Assembly: GCA_021464245.1 (NCBI GenBank) | Contig: JADCRB010000043.1 | Coordinates: forward strand, 5,202,794-5,266,793 | Direction of reading: 5' to 3' | DNA: 64,000 nucleotides | Source: Carallia brachiata | Taxonomy: Eukaryota; Streptophyta; Magnoliopsida; Malpighiales; Rhizophoraceae | Shown here: in pieces, positions 1 to 11,477 of the stretch | Numbering within the stretch: the first letter of the stretch is position 1 | Layout of the letters: each line of letters begins with the position of its first letter | Translations under genes and position numbers: made by a program | Notes under the pieces: generated by a model | What the model was told of the DNA's origin: nothing | The model's input: the letters and a program-made list of their open reading frames with translations, nothing else | Databases searched by the model: none

Positions 1-2741
1 CTTGTTTTCAAAGGAGAACTTTTTTGTGGCAGATTCAATGGTTGCCAAACTAAATTGCAAGGACTCCTCGGAGGTTATATCGCTTCCATCTACAAAATGC
101 AATAATGAAAAAAATGTGAAAAGACAAGTGCTTGAAATGACCACTTAATACAATTTGGCATCCCATGAGCTCCACTAGTGTTCATCATCACCTTTTCTTT
201 CTCGGACACCATCATGCTTCATTCTCGCTCTTCTTCTTTTGAGACAGTAGCCTATGCAGAAAAGCGCCGCACAGCCACCAACTGCAGCAGATAATGTGAT
301 TGCTTTGGGAAAACGTCCTTTATCTGCATTCACAAATTTAAAAAAAAAAAAACAGAACGAAAAAAAAAAAAGACAGAACATTATTTTCAACCGTAAATTC
401 GTTTTTGTTCCATTTGATTCGGTCTAGTTTTATCAGCTGATTGAAATTTTCAGTGTTTTTAAACATCTCTGCTTGTTATTCACTTGAATCTTGGTCGGAC
501 AGACAAAAAAAGAAATAGACTGTCGCTTAGCAGACAACAAGGATCATGAAGTCGCATATGCCAAGTTATCTTCTCTGAGACATTGATGGCTTTCATTTTA
601 TCTATGTATATATGGACTTTTTGTACTATCTAATAAGGTATAGGCTTTTTTTTTTTTTTTCATAAATTACTTTTTGGTCTCCATGTTTGACCCTTTTGGA
701 ATTGTAGGCACTTTCTTTTTTACGATAAAATTGATCACATTGTTACACTGTTACATATTCTTTTTTCTTGTCATTAGTCAACTATTAAAACATGTCAATT
801 AGCTCCCGGTCAATACCTTGTCAAACGTTGTGGGACAAGTCAAATGTCTTGCATTTAAAACAAAAAACTAAATTTGAAAAAAAAATCTGAAAAAGTAAAA
901 AAAATTTATTGAAAACTTTTTATAAAACTCTATAAGAGTTCAAAAAAAAAATCCTAAAATTCAAAAAAAAAAGTAAAAAATATGAAATTTTTTAAAAAAA
1001 TTATAAAAGTTTCAAAAAATTTTGGAATTTCAAAAAAATTTACAAAAAAATTAAAACTTTTATAAAAATTATAAAAAAAAAAAAATTCCCAAAAAAAAGA
1101 ACGAAAAATTCTGAATTGAGACGCAATGTATAACCTAAAGTTAAGCCTCTCATTTGAAATGGAAACTTTGATTATAGATACAGATGGCACGGAGTGTTAG
1201 GCAACACAATAGAACCCTTAATACAACCTAACTTAGTCACTTGGCTTATATAAGAATATTGTATCCAAGACAAAGGGTAGTTATTGCATAAATTACGTAA
1301 CTTAAACACCCTGGAAATTCAGGGAACTTCGTTACAAGTGTTAGCAAAAACAACCCTTACACTTTGTTTGGTAAAGGAAAGTAACAAAAGAGAAACCAAC
1401 GAATTCATTTGATAGTTTGATACAACATTTTAGTCACTTGGGGGAGGGGAGGAGAGAGAGCGGAAGAACAGAGTAATAGAAGAAGAATTTTCTCACTAAT
1501 GCCATAAAATTTTCCTTCAAAAAATGGTATGAAATTGGGAGGAAAATGCAAAATGAAGCTAAAATCGAGTGGATGGTATTAATTGGAGGGGTCTAGTGTC
1601 ATTTTTGACCATTAGTTTTCTAATTTTTTTAATTTATGTCAATTAAATTCAAGTCATACTTAGATTTATTGCATATCAAGTTTAATTATTATGTACATAA
1701 AATACATATAGAAAAAATTAAGAATTGGTAAGTCCCTAATGAATCCCACCAGTCCACCTCTCTCCTCCTTCCTTCTCCCCTGTCCCCCCCCCCAAACCGT
1801 AGAGTTTCTGTAAAATTCAATGGTTCAAAGTCAACAAAATCTTTTGACTTACCTGTAGGCGGATTTGGGGATGGAGAAGGCAGAGGATAAAGCTGCAGAG
1901 AACCGGGAACCACCACCAGCGGAGGTGGTGGTGCGGCGGGGACTGCTGTATCATAATTAAATGGATCATATAATTGATACTGAAAATTACAACTTGGCGC
2001 CACAACAGTTGCTCCGACCTTCCCACTGCAGCAGGCCGGAAAACTCGAGAAAGCAATATGAAGACACTGGAGACAGTCCGAACTAGACAGGTCCGGCGTG
2101 CACTGGACTGCGGCGTAAAGGGATAGAAACTTAGTAAAATTCAAGTTGCCGGTTGCAAACTTTCTAGCAGCCGACGGCGGAGTGTTGGCCGCTTGATTGG
2201 CTGTCTGATTCAAAAGGGTAACTATGAAAGGGTCGAAATCCTCCGGCTCCCCCGTGGCATTTTCGAGTTTCCATATGTATACCGCAGGCATGATTTCCAT
2301 CACAGAAAACAAGGACTTGTTTGAGTAACGTAGGAGGCATTCCTGGTACCAAACGACGGCCACTTTTACCAAAGGACAAACTTGGACTATTTCTTGAGCG
2401 GACTGCGCGACGCAGTTTTTGCAGACGTCCTTGCTGACATCCCCGCGACATAGAAACAAACCATACACGGCGTCTGGTTGGCTTCCGAATTCACCGATTC
2501 TGAAGCCATTGGAGTAGTCATGTTCCGTGGTGGTGGAGTTGGAGGAAAGGAAAGAAAGAAGGCTGTTGAGGTTGGCCTCATAGACGCTGTTCCTGGCAAA
2601 AGTAGTACTACTGGTTGTGTTTGGACAAACAAAATAAAGAGGGTCTGATCCACCGAAATTGCTTGAGCTATGCGAGAAGAAAATTAATAGAAATATGGAG
2701 GATTTCATGAGCAGGAGATAGTGATTGGACTGCATTTTCAT
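1..2741 (-). CDS. Cysteine-rich receptor-like kinase (CRK), 5' part, three exons visible
   Basis: This is a plasma-membrane receptor-like kinase of the DUF26/Gnk2 (CRK) family, truncated by the window edge. Exon 1 is 1853-2741, exon 2 is 192-323 and exon 3 is 1-89 and continues outside; all joins are GT-AG in phase 1. Counting from the ATG at 2741, residues 12-22 form a hydrophobic signal-peptide core. Two DUF26 domains follow, each with the family's C-X8-C-X2-C motif: Cys98/107/110 and Cys214/223/226. A proline-rich linker comes next. Exon 2 encodes a transmembrane helix followed by a basic stop-transfer KRRRAR. Exon 3 begins DGSDITSEESLQF, the usual CRK juxtamembrane lead into the kinase. 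In-frame ATGs also lie at 2783 and 2708; I chose 2741 because it gives a signal peptide of ordinary length. CRKs act in stress and defence signalling; the ligand here is unknown. No frame break is visible in the part present. Confidence 0.88.
324..1852 (-). other. CRK intron 1 (AT-rich, homopolymer-rich)
   Basis: This 1.5-kb intron lies between the DUF26 exon and the transmembrane exon. Its donor reads G|GTAAGT (minus) at 1852 and its acceptor TGCAG at 324. The stretch 850-1100 is a degenerate array of A and T runs built on a TTCAAAAAATTT-like unit. A short purine-rich GGGGAGGAGAGAGAG tract lies near 1440. Short open frames here are low-complexity and were not called as genes. Confidence 0.7.
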
Positions 2742-5612
2742 TTTTTCTGGTGGATAATCGATGAACGTCGACTGGTCTTGCATTTGCAGCCTTTTCTAGT
2801 CCATAAGGTACGTGGTCCATACATTAATAATGGAGGTTCGTTTTGTAATTCGTTGATTCTTAAAGTCGTGGTAAACCAAGTCAAGCTAAGAGACCGTTGT
2901 TTGTTATATTTACGGTGGAGAATGGTGGAAAATCTCATTTGGGACAAATTTTGTCCTGTAGAGAGGTAGAAAACATAGGAAAGTCTGTGTTTGATTACAT
3001 TCAACCCATCATGTAAACTTGTTATAGATGCCTATTTTACATTAAAAATTGGGCCAAAGTGGAGCTTTGAAGATACGGGTCCATTTGACTGCCGTCCTGG
3101 TGAATTGATACTTGGCAACGAAAATGATACGGGTCCATTAGGCACAGAAAATTGATGCGCTAAGGACTGGGTCCATTTGGCTGATGTCGTGGTGACATCG
3201 ATTAAGACTCTTACAAAATTGAGCAACCTGACCACGCATACAAATTTGTATTTACTAAAATTACAAGAATTTAAAATAGTTACGGTTTTAAAACTTTAAA
3301 AAATTTTAGTAACGGATTGAATTCAAAATGAAAGTTTTGAAATATGTTTTCATTTGACCTGATCCTCCCGATATATACACACACACACATGAAAAATCAT
3401 AGACACAGAAACGAACGTTGTTTGAAAGCAGAGAATCTCGTATAGCTAAAAAGAAAGGTCAAGGTGCCCGATGTAACGTGGAAAGCTCATAGCCGCTTGG
3501 GCAGATGAAACCAAAAGTTAAAAGCAAGCCGGAGTTTGTCAACTTTCGTGCTCTTCAACAAAAGTTTCTGAGGAAGTCTTGAAGAATAACCGAGTCAGTG
3601 GAGAGTTTGGACACAATGCGATTTTTCCACAAGGGAGAAAATGAAAGGGAGTTGAGATCTCCTTGCAAGTGTAGGAAGAGTGTTGCAGAGAAGATAATAA
3701 GATTCATCGAGGACATGAATGCATAACAACAATGTAGATTAACCACCTCAAGTACAAGCAGTGAAGTATTGCAGTAAAATTGATTAGAAAAATTCAAAAT
3801 CTAAATAAGGACCTGATAAATTTCTTTGAATCTGTAGTTCCCTCGTCATTAGGACTGAAATATGACTTGAATTTTGTGTCATCCAAAAATGAAACATCAT
3901 TTAGCTTGGGAATTTCTGGAGGGTGATTAGTAAGAATGATTGCCCACTTTAGCGAAGTTATTTGTTATGAAAATTTCTTTTTATTGCATGCAATCTATTA
4001 AAATTGATCTGACGAGTGATTAGATTGGGTGAATTAAATAAACTGGTAGGCTGAGTGTTGATGACGGATTAAATGCAAATATATTTCTAAAACCAATCAA
4101 CATGACCATCGAATACCTTAATATCAACCACAATAAAATATATATCTTTTTTTATTTCTTTCACAAAAATCACTAAACGTGCTTGAAAACCAAGAAATTA
4201 TGTAAATAGGTTCATTAAAATATGCAACAGTTGTGTGAACCGTACAAAATTATCTTTGTTATTTTATAAATATTAATACAGATTGCATTCAAACTACTAG
4301 AACATATGTTGGTCCTTCAATTTTTTGTTAGAAAATAAAATATCAAAAAAAACATTTATTTAGAAGGACGTCATTACATTTATGACGCACCCCACACAGA
4401 CCATTCATCAGACCCACGTCTAGGTTGTAACTTGCAAGTCCTGTGAGCGTGAGAGGACTTTTTTTTTTTAAGTGTAAAAAAAGTTTTATTATGAGTATGT
4501 CGATCATCAGAATTATAGATCAAAATCAGAATAATTTTTATTTATTAATATTTCATTAACTATCTCATAAAAATAAATTCACCACCTGAATATTAATAAA
4601 ATTGAGCATAATTTCGTTGTCAGAAACCACAGGATAAGAGTGCAGATCTTATAAGTACGAATATAGACCCACCAACCGATTATCGTGGTCTCCAGCAGCG
4701 TAGGAGTGCGGATTTTATAAGTAAGAGCGTGGATAGGGAGCCATACGGTGCAACCAAATGGTGCCGCCATATATTAAATCAAGGGATATAATTATTTATT
4801 AATAAAGTATAACCAAATTAATAAAATATAAAATAATAAAATTAAAATTAAAAATTAAATAGATATTATCTTAAAATTTAAGATATAGATACTACATAAT
4901 ATATGTAAAAAAAAAATTTCTTGAAAAAAATTTTATTTCTTAAAAAAATTATTTACAAAAAATATTTAATTCATTATATTTTATTAATAAAGATTTACAT
5001 TCATTGACTGAATCATATGGGTACCAAACATTTACCAGAGGTAGAAAAGGTTGGAAAATCGAGTTTCATTTTATGTTCCCCTCGGCGTAAATGGATTGAC
5101 AATGTTGACCTATATTATATTGTCGAAAACAATACCAAAGTACGTGACTCAGTTACAGAATTTCGACGCGTCTGAGTTATCGATAACATCATTCGTGAAT
5201 AGAAAAATATTTTTTCTTTACTTTTTTCAGAAAAGCATGCAATATACATTAAGACCAACGAAATATATATATATTTACGTCGAATAAAATATGCACTAGG
5301 ACAACTGAAAATTGCAAAATCATGAAACATTGAGTTGTTTGCACTTATTTTGTTTTGGCATGTAAAACATTGTGTAATTTTTGTTAAACAGATTGAACTT
5401 TCAAAAGAAATTATTATTTTATTATAAGAGAAATCTTCATGACGTGACTCACATGTACTTTAGGTTGGGTCCGCGTCCAAAAAATGAGTCTCAAGACTCA
5501 ACTCATATTTTATGCGATGAGGCCAACTAAAGTGCCACAAAACATAAATAGGAACGGGGTATATATTGATGTAGTGGATATGAGTTCCGCTTTTCCTTTT
5601 TGTTTTTGTCAT
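2742..5612. other. Intergenic region, CRK promoter side; no gene seen
   Basis: This region lies upstream of the CRK gene (minus strand) and downstream of the copia element. Near 3075-3185 the phrase GGGTCCATTTG occurs in three variants about 50 bp apart, one followed by a TTGAC core like a WRKY W-box. A (AC)n/(AT)n patch lies near 3376. At about 4627-4730 a unit of about 27 bp (GAGTGCGGATTTTATAAGTA-like) occurs twice, about 65 bp apart. From 4790 to 5000 the sequence is almost pure A/T. I see no exon with credible splice sites. Confidence 0.5.
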
Positions 5613-5817
5613 TGATAAAATTATAAAGGAGAAAAAAAAATAGAGAATGAATTGTTGTATTGATTTGCTTTTAAGAATATATACTTATTTATACATAAAG
5701 TCTATACACAAAATAGAAAAGAAATGAATACAAATAATTACAATCATATCATAATAATATTTAGAAGATCCTAACATATACTAATGAGATTATGATACAT
5801 TCTAATATATTCTAATA
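5613..5817 (-). repeat. 3' LTR of the copia element
   Basis: This is the partner of the LTR at 14410-14624. On the minus strand it is preceded by AATTTAAGGGGCG, a weak polypurine tract. Its first bases read TATTAG rather than TGTTAG, so the terminal TG has mutated. Confidence 0.83.
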
Positions 5818-5829
5818 CGCCCCTTAAAT

Positions 5830-7829
5830 TCAAGATGGTAGTTTAGCCAACTTGAGTTTGGAAAGTAAATTAAAGAATCAGTCAGGAGAATGAGCTTTAG
5901 TAAAAATATCAACCATCTAATTAGCAGATGAAACTGGAACCAAACAAATAGTATTATGCACAATGTACTAGTAAATATAGTGACAATCTATCTTCATATG
6001 CTTTGTTCGCTCATGAAAAATATTATTGTGAGCAATCTAGATGACACTATGATTATCAAAATGGATATGTGTGGCAGAAGATTGTATAGCATTCATATCT
6101 TGTAAAAGTCACTAGAGCCATATCAATTCGGATACAGTGTTTACAAGAGCTCAATATTCAGCTTCAGTGCTTGAACAACCAGTAACTGTTTGCTTCTTTC
6201 TATGCTAAGAGATAAAACAATTCTCCAAGAGGAAACAATATCCTGTAGCAGAGTGTCTATCTGTAAGAACCCTTGCCCAATTAGCACATGAATAAGCCTG
6301 CAAATCAAGTGATGATTGAGTAGAGAAGTGGAGCCTATGAAACATAGTTTCCTTGACATGGCAAAGAATACGGAGAATAGCTGCATAGTGAGTAGATTCA
6401 GGTGTTGCCATGAATTGACTGACCACATGAACAACATATGCAATATCTTGTTCAGTAACAGTAAGATACACCAGACTTCCAACTTACTATCGATAAAGCG
6501 GGATCCTTCAATAGTGTGTTATCAATGGGAAAAATTTTACATTGTATTCGAGAGGAGTAGAAGAAATTTTGCTGTCACTAATTCTTGCACAAGTGAGCAA
6601 ATCTAAGACATATTTAGCTTGTGACAAATAGTATCCTATAGCATCAAAAGAAACTTTGAGTCCCAAAAAATAATTGAGTAGACCGATGTCTTTTATCTTA
6701 AATTATTAACTGAGATACTATTTGAGACCATCAATACCCTGCAAATTATCTCCTATGATAATCATATAATCAACATAAAGTAATAGTAAAATGATTCCTT
6801 TGTCACTTTTGCGAACAAACAAGGCAATATCATAAGGACTCGAAGAAAAGCCAAATTGTTGCATAGTGGTACTAAATTTTGAAAGCTATGCCCAAGATGC
6901 CTATTTAAGACCATAGAGTGCTCGCGGAGACGACAGACCATGTTGGGTAGATGGTTATATCCAAGTAAAGGCTACATATAAACCTCCTCAGTAAGATCAT
7001 CATTAAGGAATGCATTCTTAACATCCATCTGAAATAGCTTCTAATATCACACTGCAACAACTGCCAACAAACTCCTAATTGAAGTGATTCGAGCTGTAGG
7101 GGCAAAAGTTTCCTCATAGTCAATCTCATACTCCCGAGTAAAGCCTTTGGCCGCTAATTTAGCTTTATAACTCTCAATAGATCTATTTGATCTTGTCTTA
7201 ATCTTATAGACCCACTTGCATCCAATAGCAAATTTAATAAGAGGTAGCTCAACTAAATCTCAAGTGTGAGTTTTTGATAGAGCTTGTAATTCTTCAACCA
7301 TTGCTTGCTACCAGAGAGGATTAGTACTGACTTTTCGATAGGTTTGAGGTTCATATAAGGAAGCAATGGTGGAGTAAACAATAAAATCTTCAAGATGAGA
7401 GGATCGTTTACTTACTCAGGAAGAACTACACACAGGTGGAGGCATAGCAGAAGACTCAAAAGGTGGACACTCGGAAGAAGACTCAAAAGGAAACTTTAGA
7501 TTTACAGATAGGGAAGATACTTTAGGATTAGCCGATAGAACACTTGTTGAACTTGTATCAAGACTAGTGAGGAAAGGATCTATAGAGGAGGTTGCATAGA
7601 AACGTTAGAATTGACATTGCTTAACATCAACTCAACAAAAGGATTAGTAAAGAAAGATTGTGAAGAAACATTTAGCTAAAAAACAAAAAGAGAAAAAAAC
7701 ATCTTATGTTTCCAAAAAATGACATGACGGGAAACACGTGGACGTTTGGAGCACGAGGTTCTAACTTAGAAAACAACCGATACGAGCACGAGGTTCCAAC
7801 TTGGTTCGTTTATGAGGTGACCGAATAAA
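5830..7829 (-). pseudogene. Copia reverse transcriptase / RNase H remnant
   Basis: Read on the minus strand from 7829, the sequence gives the end of the integrase region (RVSRHVIFWKHKMFF), then a reverse transcriptase: CKWVYKIKTRSNRSIESYKA near 7.2 kb, DYEETFAPTARITSIRSLL near 7.1 kb and FQMDVKNAFLNDDLTEEVYM near 7.0 kb. The catalytic YVDD box near 6.76 kb reads YVDY, so one catalytic aspartate is lost. An RNase H part (AYSCANWARVLTDRHSATGYCF) lies near 6.25 kb. Stop codons and frameshifts occur throughout. The element cannot make its own polymerase. Confidence 0.85.
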
Positions 7830-9254
7830 ATCCTGCAAGCGTACAGGGCCGATCGTAGTAATAAAATCCTGGTGAATACTCCAGGTGTCGAACCCAAGGG
7901 AACAAAGAATTAATTATGGTTTATGTTATTTAAACTTAAAGTTTTATGTTGAGAAAATTAATGAGAAGCAGAATTATTAAACTAAAAATTAAACAATTTA
8001 ACTAATGGAAAATCAGAGGCAAATTAATTAAAACTAACACAAGATAGAGGGTACCAGGGCTACGGGTTTTTACCTAGAAGGGGCTGAATTACATGAATTT
8101 TGTGGATTAATAATTTGAATGTCAATTCCTCTTCTTTAGTTAGTGTTCTTTGTCAAGCAACCCTAACCGTATTCAATCTATTTATGATCTCCTCTCGAAC
8201 TCACACAAAGTAGATTAAACCCATTAAGAACAGAGAATTTATAATGACATCATATAAACTTATCTCATGTCTGACTCAAAGTTCATATGTTTATCTATTT
8301 AGTGCACAATTGTGTCTCATCTGTCGATCTCAACACATATCCTATGACTACTTTCATGATGGCCAGACACAAAAGTATATTTAAGAACAAAATAGATAAA
8401 TCAAATCGAGTTCTCAACTGATAATTGCAATAAAATCAAAAGAACATCTAAACATCTACAAAATCAAATAATCCAACCCTAAACTAGGCTACATCCCTTT
8501 CGCCCTAATTTAGGGTTCTAGCTACTCATGCTAAAAACTAAAGATAAACAAATATCCAACATCATTAAATTCAAAAGAAAACGAAGGGAAAGAAAAGGAA
8601 TCGAAAAACTCGTTTCTGGCGTCTTCGCGCTCCTCCCTTATGCTCTTCTCCTCTTCGCTCTCTACGCTTTTTCTCTGTCTTGTGTCTGCAAGAATAGCCT
8701 CCAAAATTCCCCCTAACTCTGCTGTAACTTACGTATTTATAGTCCCCTCAAATGAGCCATAAAGAGTCCAAATTCGAGTCGGAAAAGGATTTATAAATTT
8801 CCTGGACAGTTTTGACCATCTATTTTCGGACCCAAATTTCGACCCCTTTCACGCAGAATCCGAAGCTTGTCAAAACAGAAAATTTGTAGCTTTATCTCTT
8901 AGCTTTGATTCGCCTTAAGAATCATCCAATTCCGAGTTGTGTAGAGGAAGTTATCGCTGAAATACCAAGCAGTGCGCAAAGCTGTGAAATTCTACCCGAA
9001 CCGACTACATATTAACTTTCCAACCAAACTTTTGGTTCGGTTCTTTGGTGCTCGGCTTGTTTCTACTCCTTCAAACCTGATAGGTTCCTTTTTCCAAGCA
9101 TCAAATACTTCGGTTATGTCCAGTTGTCCTACAAAGCATAAAACAAACAACCGAAGTAGAATTTACCACAATTCACAATATTTACATAGTTAAACTATCC
9201 AAATATATATAAAAATTATGCGTAAACCTATGTAAATATTGAACCTATCAAATT

Positions 9255-9289
9255 CCCCCACACTTGAACTGTTGCTTGTCCTCAAGCAA
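9255..9289 (-). other. Conserved CCCCCACACTT block with 7-bp hairpin
   Basis: CCCCCACACTT is followed by a perfect inverted repeat, TTGCTTG (9272-9278), TCCT loop, CAAGCAA (9283-9289). A second block of the same design but with a different stem sequence lies at 10267-10301. Confidence 0.6.
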
Positions 9290-10266
9290 TTAAAAAATAT
9301 CACATAACCTTCACGAGAATTCCATTCAAATCGAATTCTTCAAACAGTGCCTCATTAACACATTACAAAATCAATCTAAAAGTATCACTCAACACTTCAC
9401 TAATCAAATATAATCAATAGCATTCTCATTCCCCACAAAACATGTTTTATATTGATTAATCATGTGCAAGAACCCTTTATTAATCAATGATAACGCTTAG
9501 CTATCGTCATGTAGAAAGTAATTACACACACTCATCCAAAATTCAAGGACAAAAATTATCTTCTCTTAAAAATACAAAACCACACAAGGGATCAATAGAA
9601 ATTAATTATTTTAACTTTTTTTTTATGTAACAGAGGCTTTAATACTCTTCTCTAAATACTGATATGTTTTTTCACATGAATACCATCACTTGTGGTGTCG
9701 GTACCCGATTACTACTTCACAAACAGATATTTAGAGTGCTTTGCATACTCATAATTCAGATTACTTTTTGACGTGAAGACCAACAATTATAATGCCGACC
9801 CCCAGTTACTCAGTAACTCAAAACAGCGAAGTAGATGACATATTAACAACTTGCAAGCCTCATTTTTTTTTTTTTTCAATTCAATTCCTAAATCATGTCC
9901 CCAAAATTCTTTAGAAGAAGAGAAGATAACGTTTGTTCAAGTACTTTAAATGAGTGTACATAATTAAAAACTACATGAAGATTTCTAAAAGTTAGCATAT
10001 CTCTTTAAAAGATCATCGCACAACTTTAAAAGTAAATTAGAAATAAAAATTTTTCAAATGGAGAACAAGTTCACTACTAACTATCTCTAACTAGCTAATG
10101 TCAAATACTACTCAAAGAACAACCTTGCATGCATTAGTACTATCATCAACGTCCAAAAATTCAACTCAAATAGAATTCAAGTGAAGCTCATGTACAATCA
10201 TGCAAGCACACAAAAATTAGCATTAAAGAGCAAAAAATTTTGGCAAAAAATTCAAAATAACATATC

Positions 10267-10301
10267 TCCCCCACACTTAGCCAACATTGTCCTCAATGTT
10301 G
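10267..10301 (-). other. Conserved CCCCCACACTT block with 8-bp hairpin
   Basis: CCCCCACACTT is followed by CAACATTG (10282-10289), TCCT loop, CAATGTTG (10294-10301). The loop and leader match the block at 9255, while the stem bases differ yet stay paired. Confidence 0.6.
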
Positions 10302-11477
10302 CAATAAAAACATAACTGAAAAGAAAAGAAAACAAAGAGGACGAAACTACCCGGACAAAGCGGAGGAGAAAAGCAACTCTCACGTGCGCTACCATCATTG
10401 AACAAACAACCTTAGAATCAATAACAGGAGATAAGAAAAGTAAAGACAAAGAGAAGAGAACAGAGAGAAAAAATATGCGATAACTAAAATCTTAGAAAGT
10501 AGATAAATCTAATCCTAAAGAATCTAAGTCATGGAAAAGGAAAAACAAAAACAAAAATGACGCTAGCAATAAAAAGAACTAGATGCAAGGAATGGGATAA
10601 AATCAATGAGGAGGTGGGCGAGCAATGAGAGCATCCATAAGTTGAAAAAATTAGTGCTCCGGAGTCTCCAAAATCTAGTGCAATAACTTATAACCAAGGT
10701 AGAACCCTCTCCAATAAGAAGAAAAACCAAAAACTTAGGGAAAATAAAATTAGAAGGCTTTAAGAGAAAGATGGGTAGAGGAAATAAGAATGAGAGAAAC
10801 TTTGAAGGATAATGGATGCTTGGGTTTTGGATACGGGGGAATAGAGAAAGAGATTTGTGAAAGAAAGAAAGATTTGAGTAAAGAGAATATGAATTGATTG
10901 GGATTGACTATAGAAGGGAATAGGAGAAGAAGAAGAAGAAGAAGAAACGTGGGAAGGTAACATTGGGTTTTTTTTTTAAAAAAAACGTGTAATTTTTTTT
11001 TTTTTTGTAGAATTGGACCGGACCAGGTCCGATCCAGTGGTCAGAATGGGACCGGACCTTGTCCGGTCCATGACCGAACCTGGACGTAAATTTTTTTTTT
11101 TTTCCGGATCCTCCTTGGGTATACATATGTATATATATAAAAATATTTCAATCAACACACAAAAACTCATCAAAAGAATTCTTTTTCTACTCATTCCCAC
11201 CCCCACAATTAAGATAAACAATAACAATGTATCGAATAATAAGGTCAAAGGTGAGGGTAAGAATTACTCCCTGAACTAAGCAGCTTGCAATTTGTTGCTT
11301 TGTAATGAATATGTTTTTTCCTTCCCAAGTTCCTACACACAAAAGAAAAGAAAAAAAACTAAATTAAACTTAAGCTTATCAATCTAATTAAAATATAAAA
11401 TAAAAATTGGGTTGCCTCCCAACAAGCGCTATGTTTAACGTCTATAGCTAGACGTTTTTCCATTGAAGATTTGAGCA

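Larger units (their letters stand above)
7830..11477. mobile_element. Non-coding repeat insertion nested in the copia element
   Basis: The copia integrase reads into 11.48 kb on one side and resumes at 7.83 kb on the other, so the 3.6 kb between was inserted. It has no recognisable protein. It carries sentences I recognise from common plant LTR-element non-coding DNA: a block at 7840-7910 (GCGTACAGGGCCGATCGTAG and a CGAACCCAAGGGAAC box), two CCCCCACACTT-plus-hairpin blocks at 9255 and 10267, and a GGGTTGCCTCCCAACAAGCGC block at 11409. Read on minus, GTGTGGGGGAATT|TGATAG at about 9250 looks like a polypurine tract plus LTR start, which could make 7836-9248 an LTR. This suggests a truncated Ty3/gypsy-type or large non-autonomous derivative. 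No clear target duplication was found. Confidence 0.6.

Noticed and set aside
175..390. A separate small membrane protein in this open frame
   Set aside because: Its second half is the transmembrane exon of the CRK gene, with a TGCAG acceptor at 324 and a G|GTGATG donor at 191; the first half is intron.
3075..3185. A regulatory tandem repeat in the CRK promoter
   Set aside because: Three GGGTCCATTTG variants are present, but spacing and flanks differ. Noted in the intergenic entry only.
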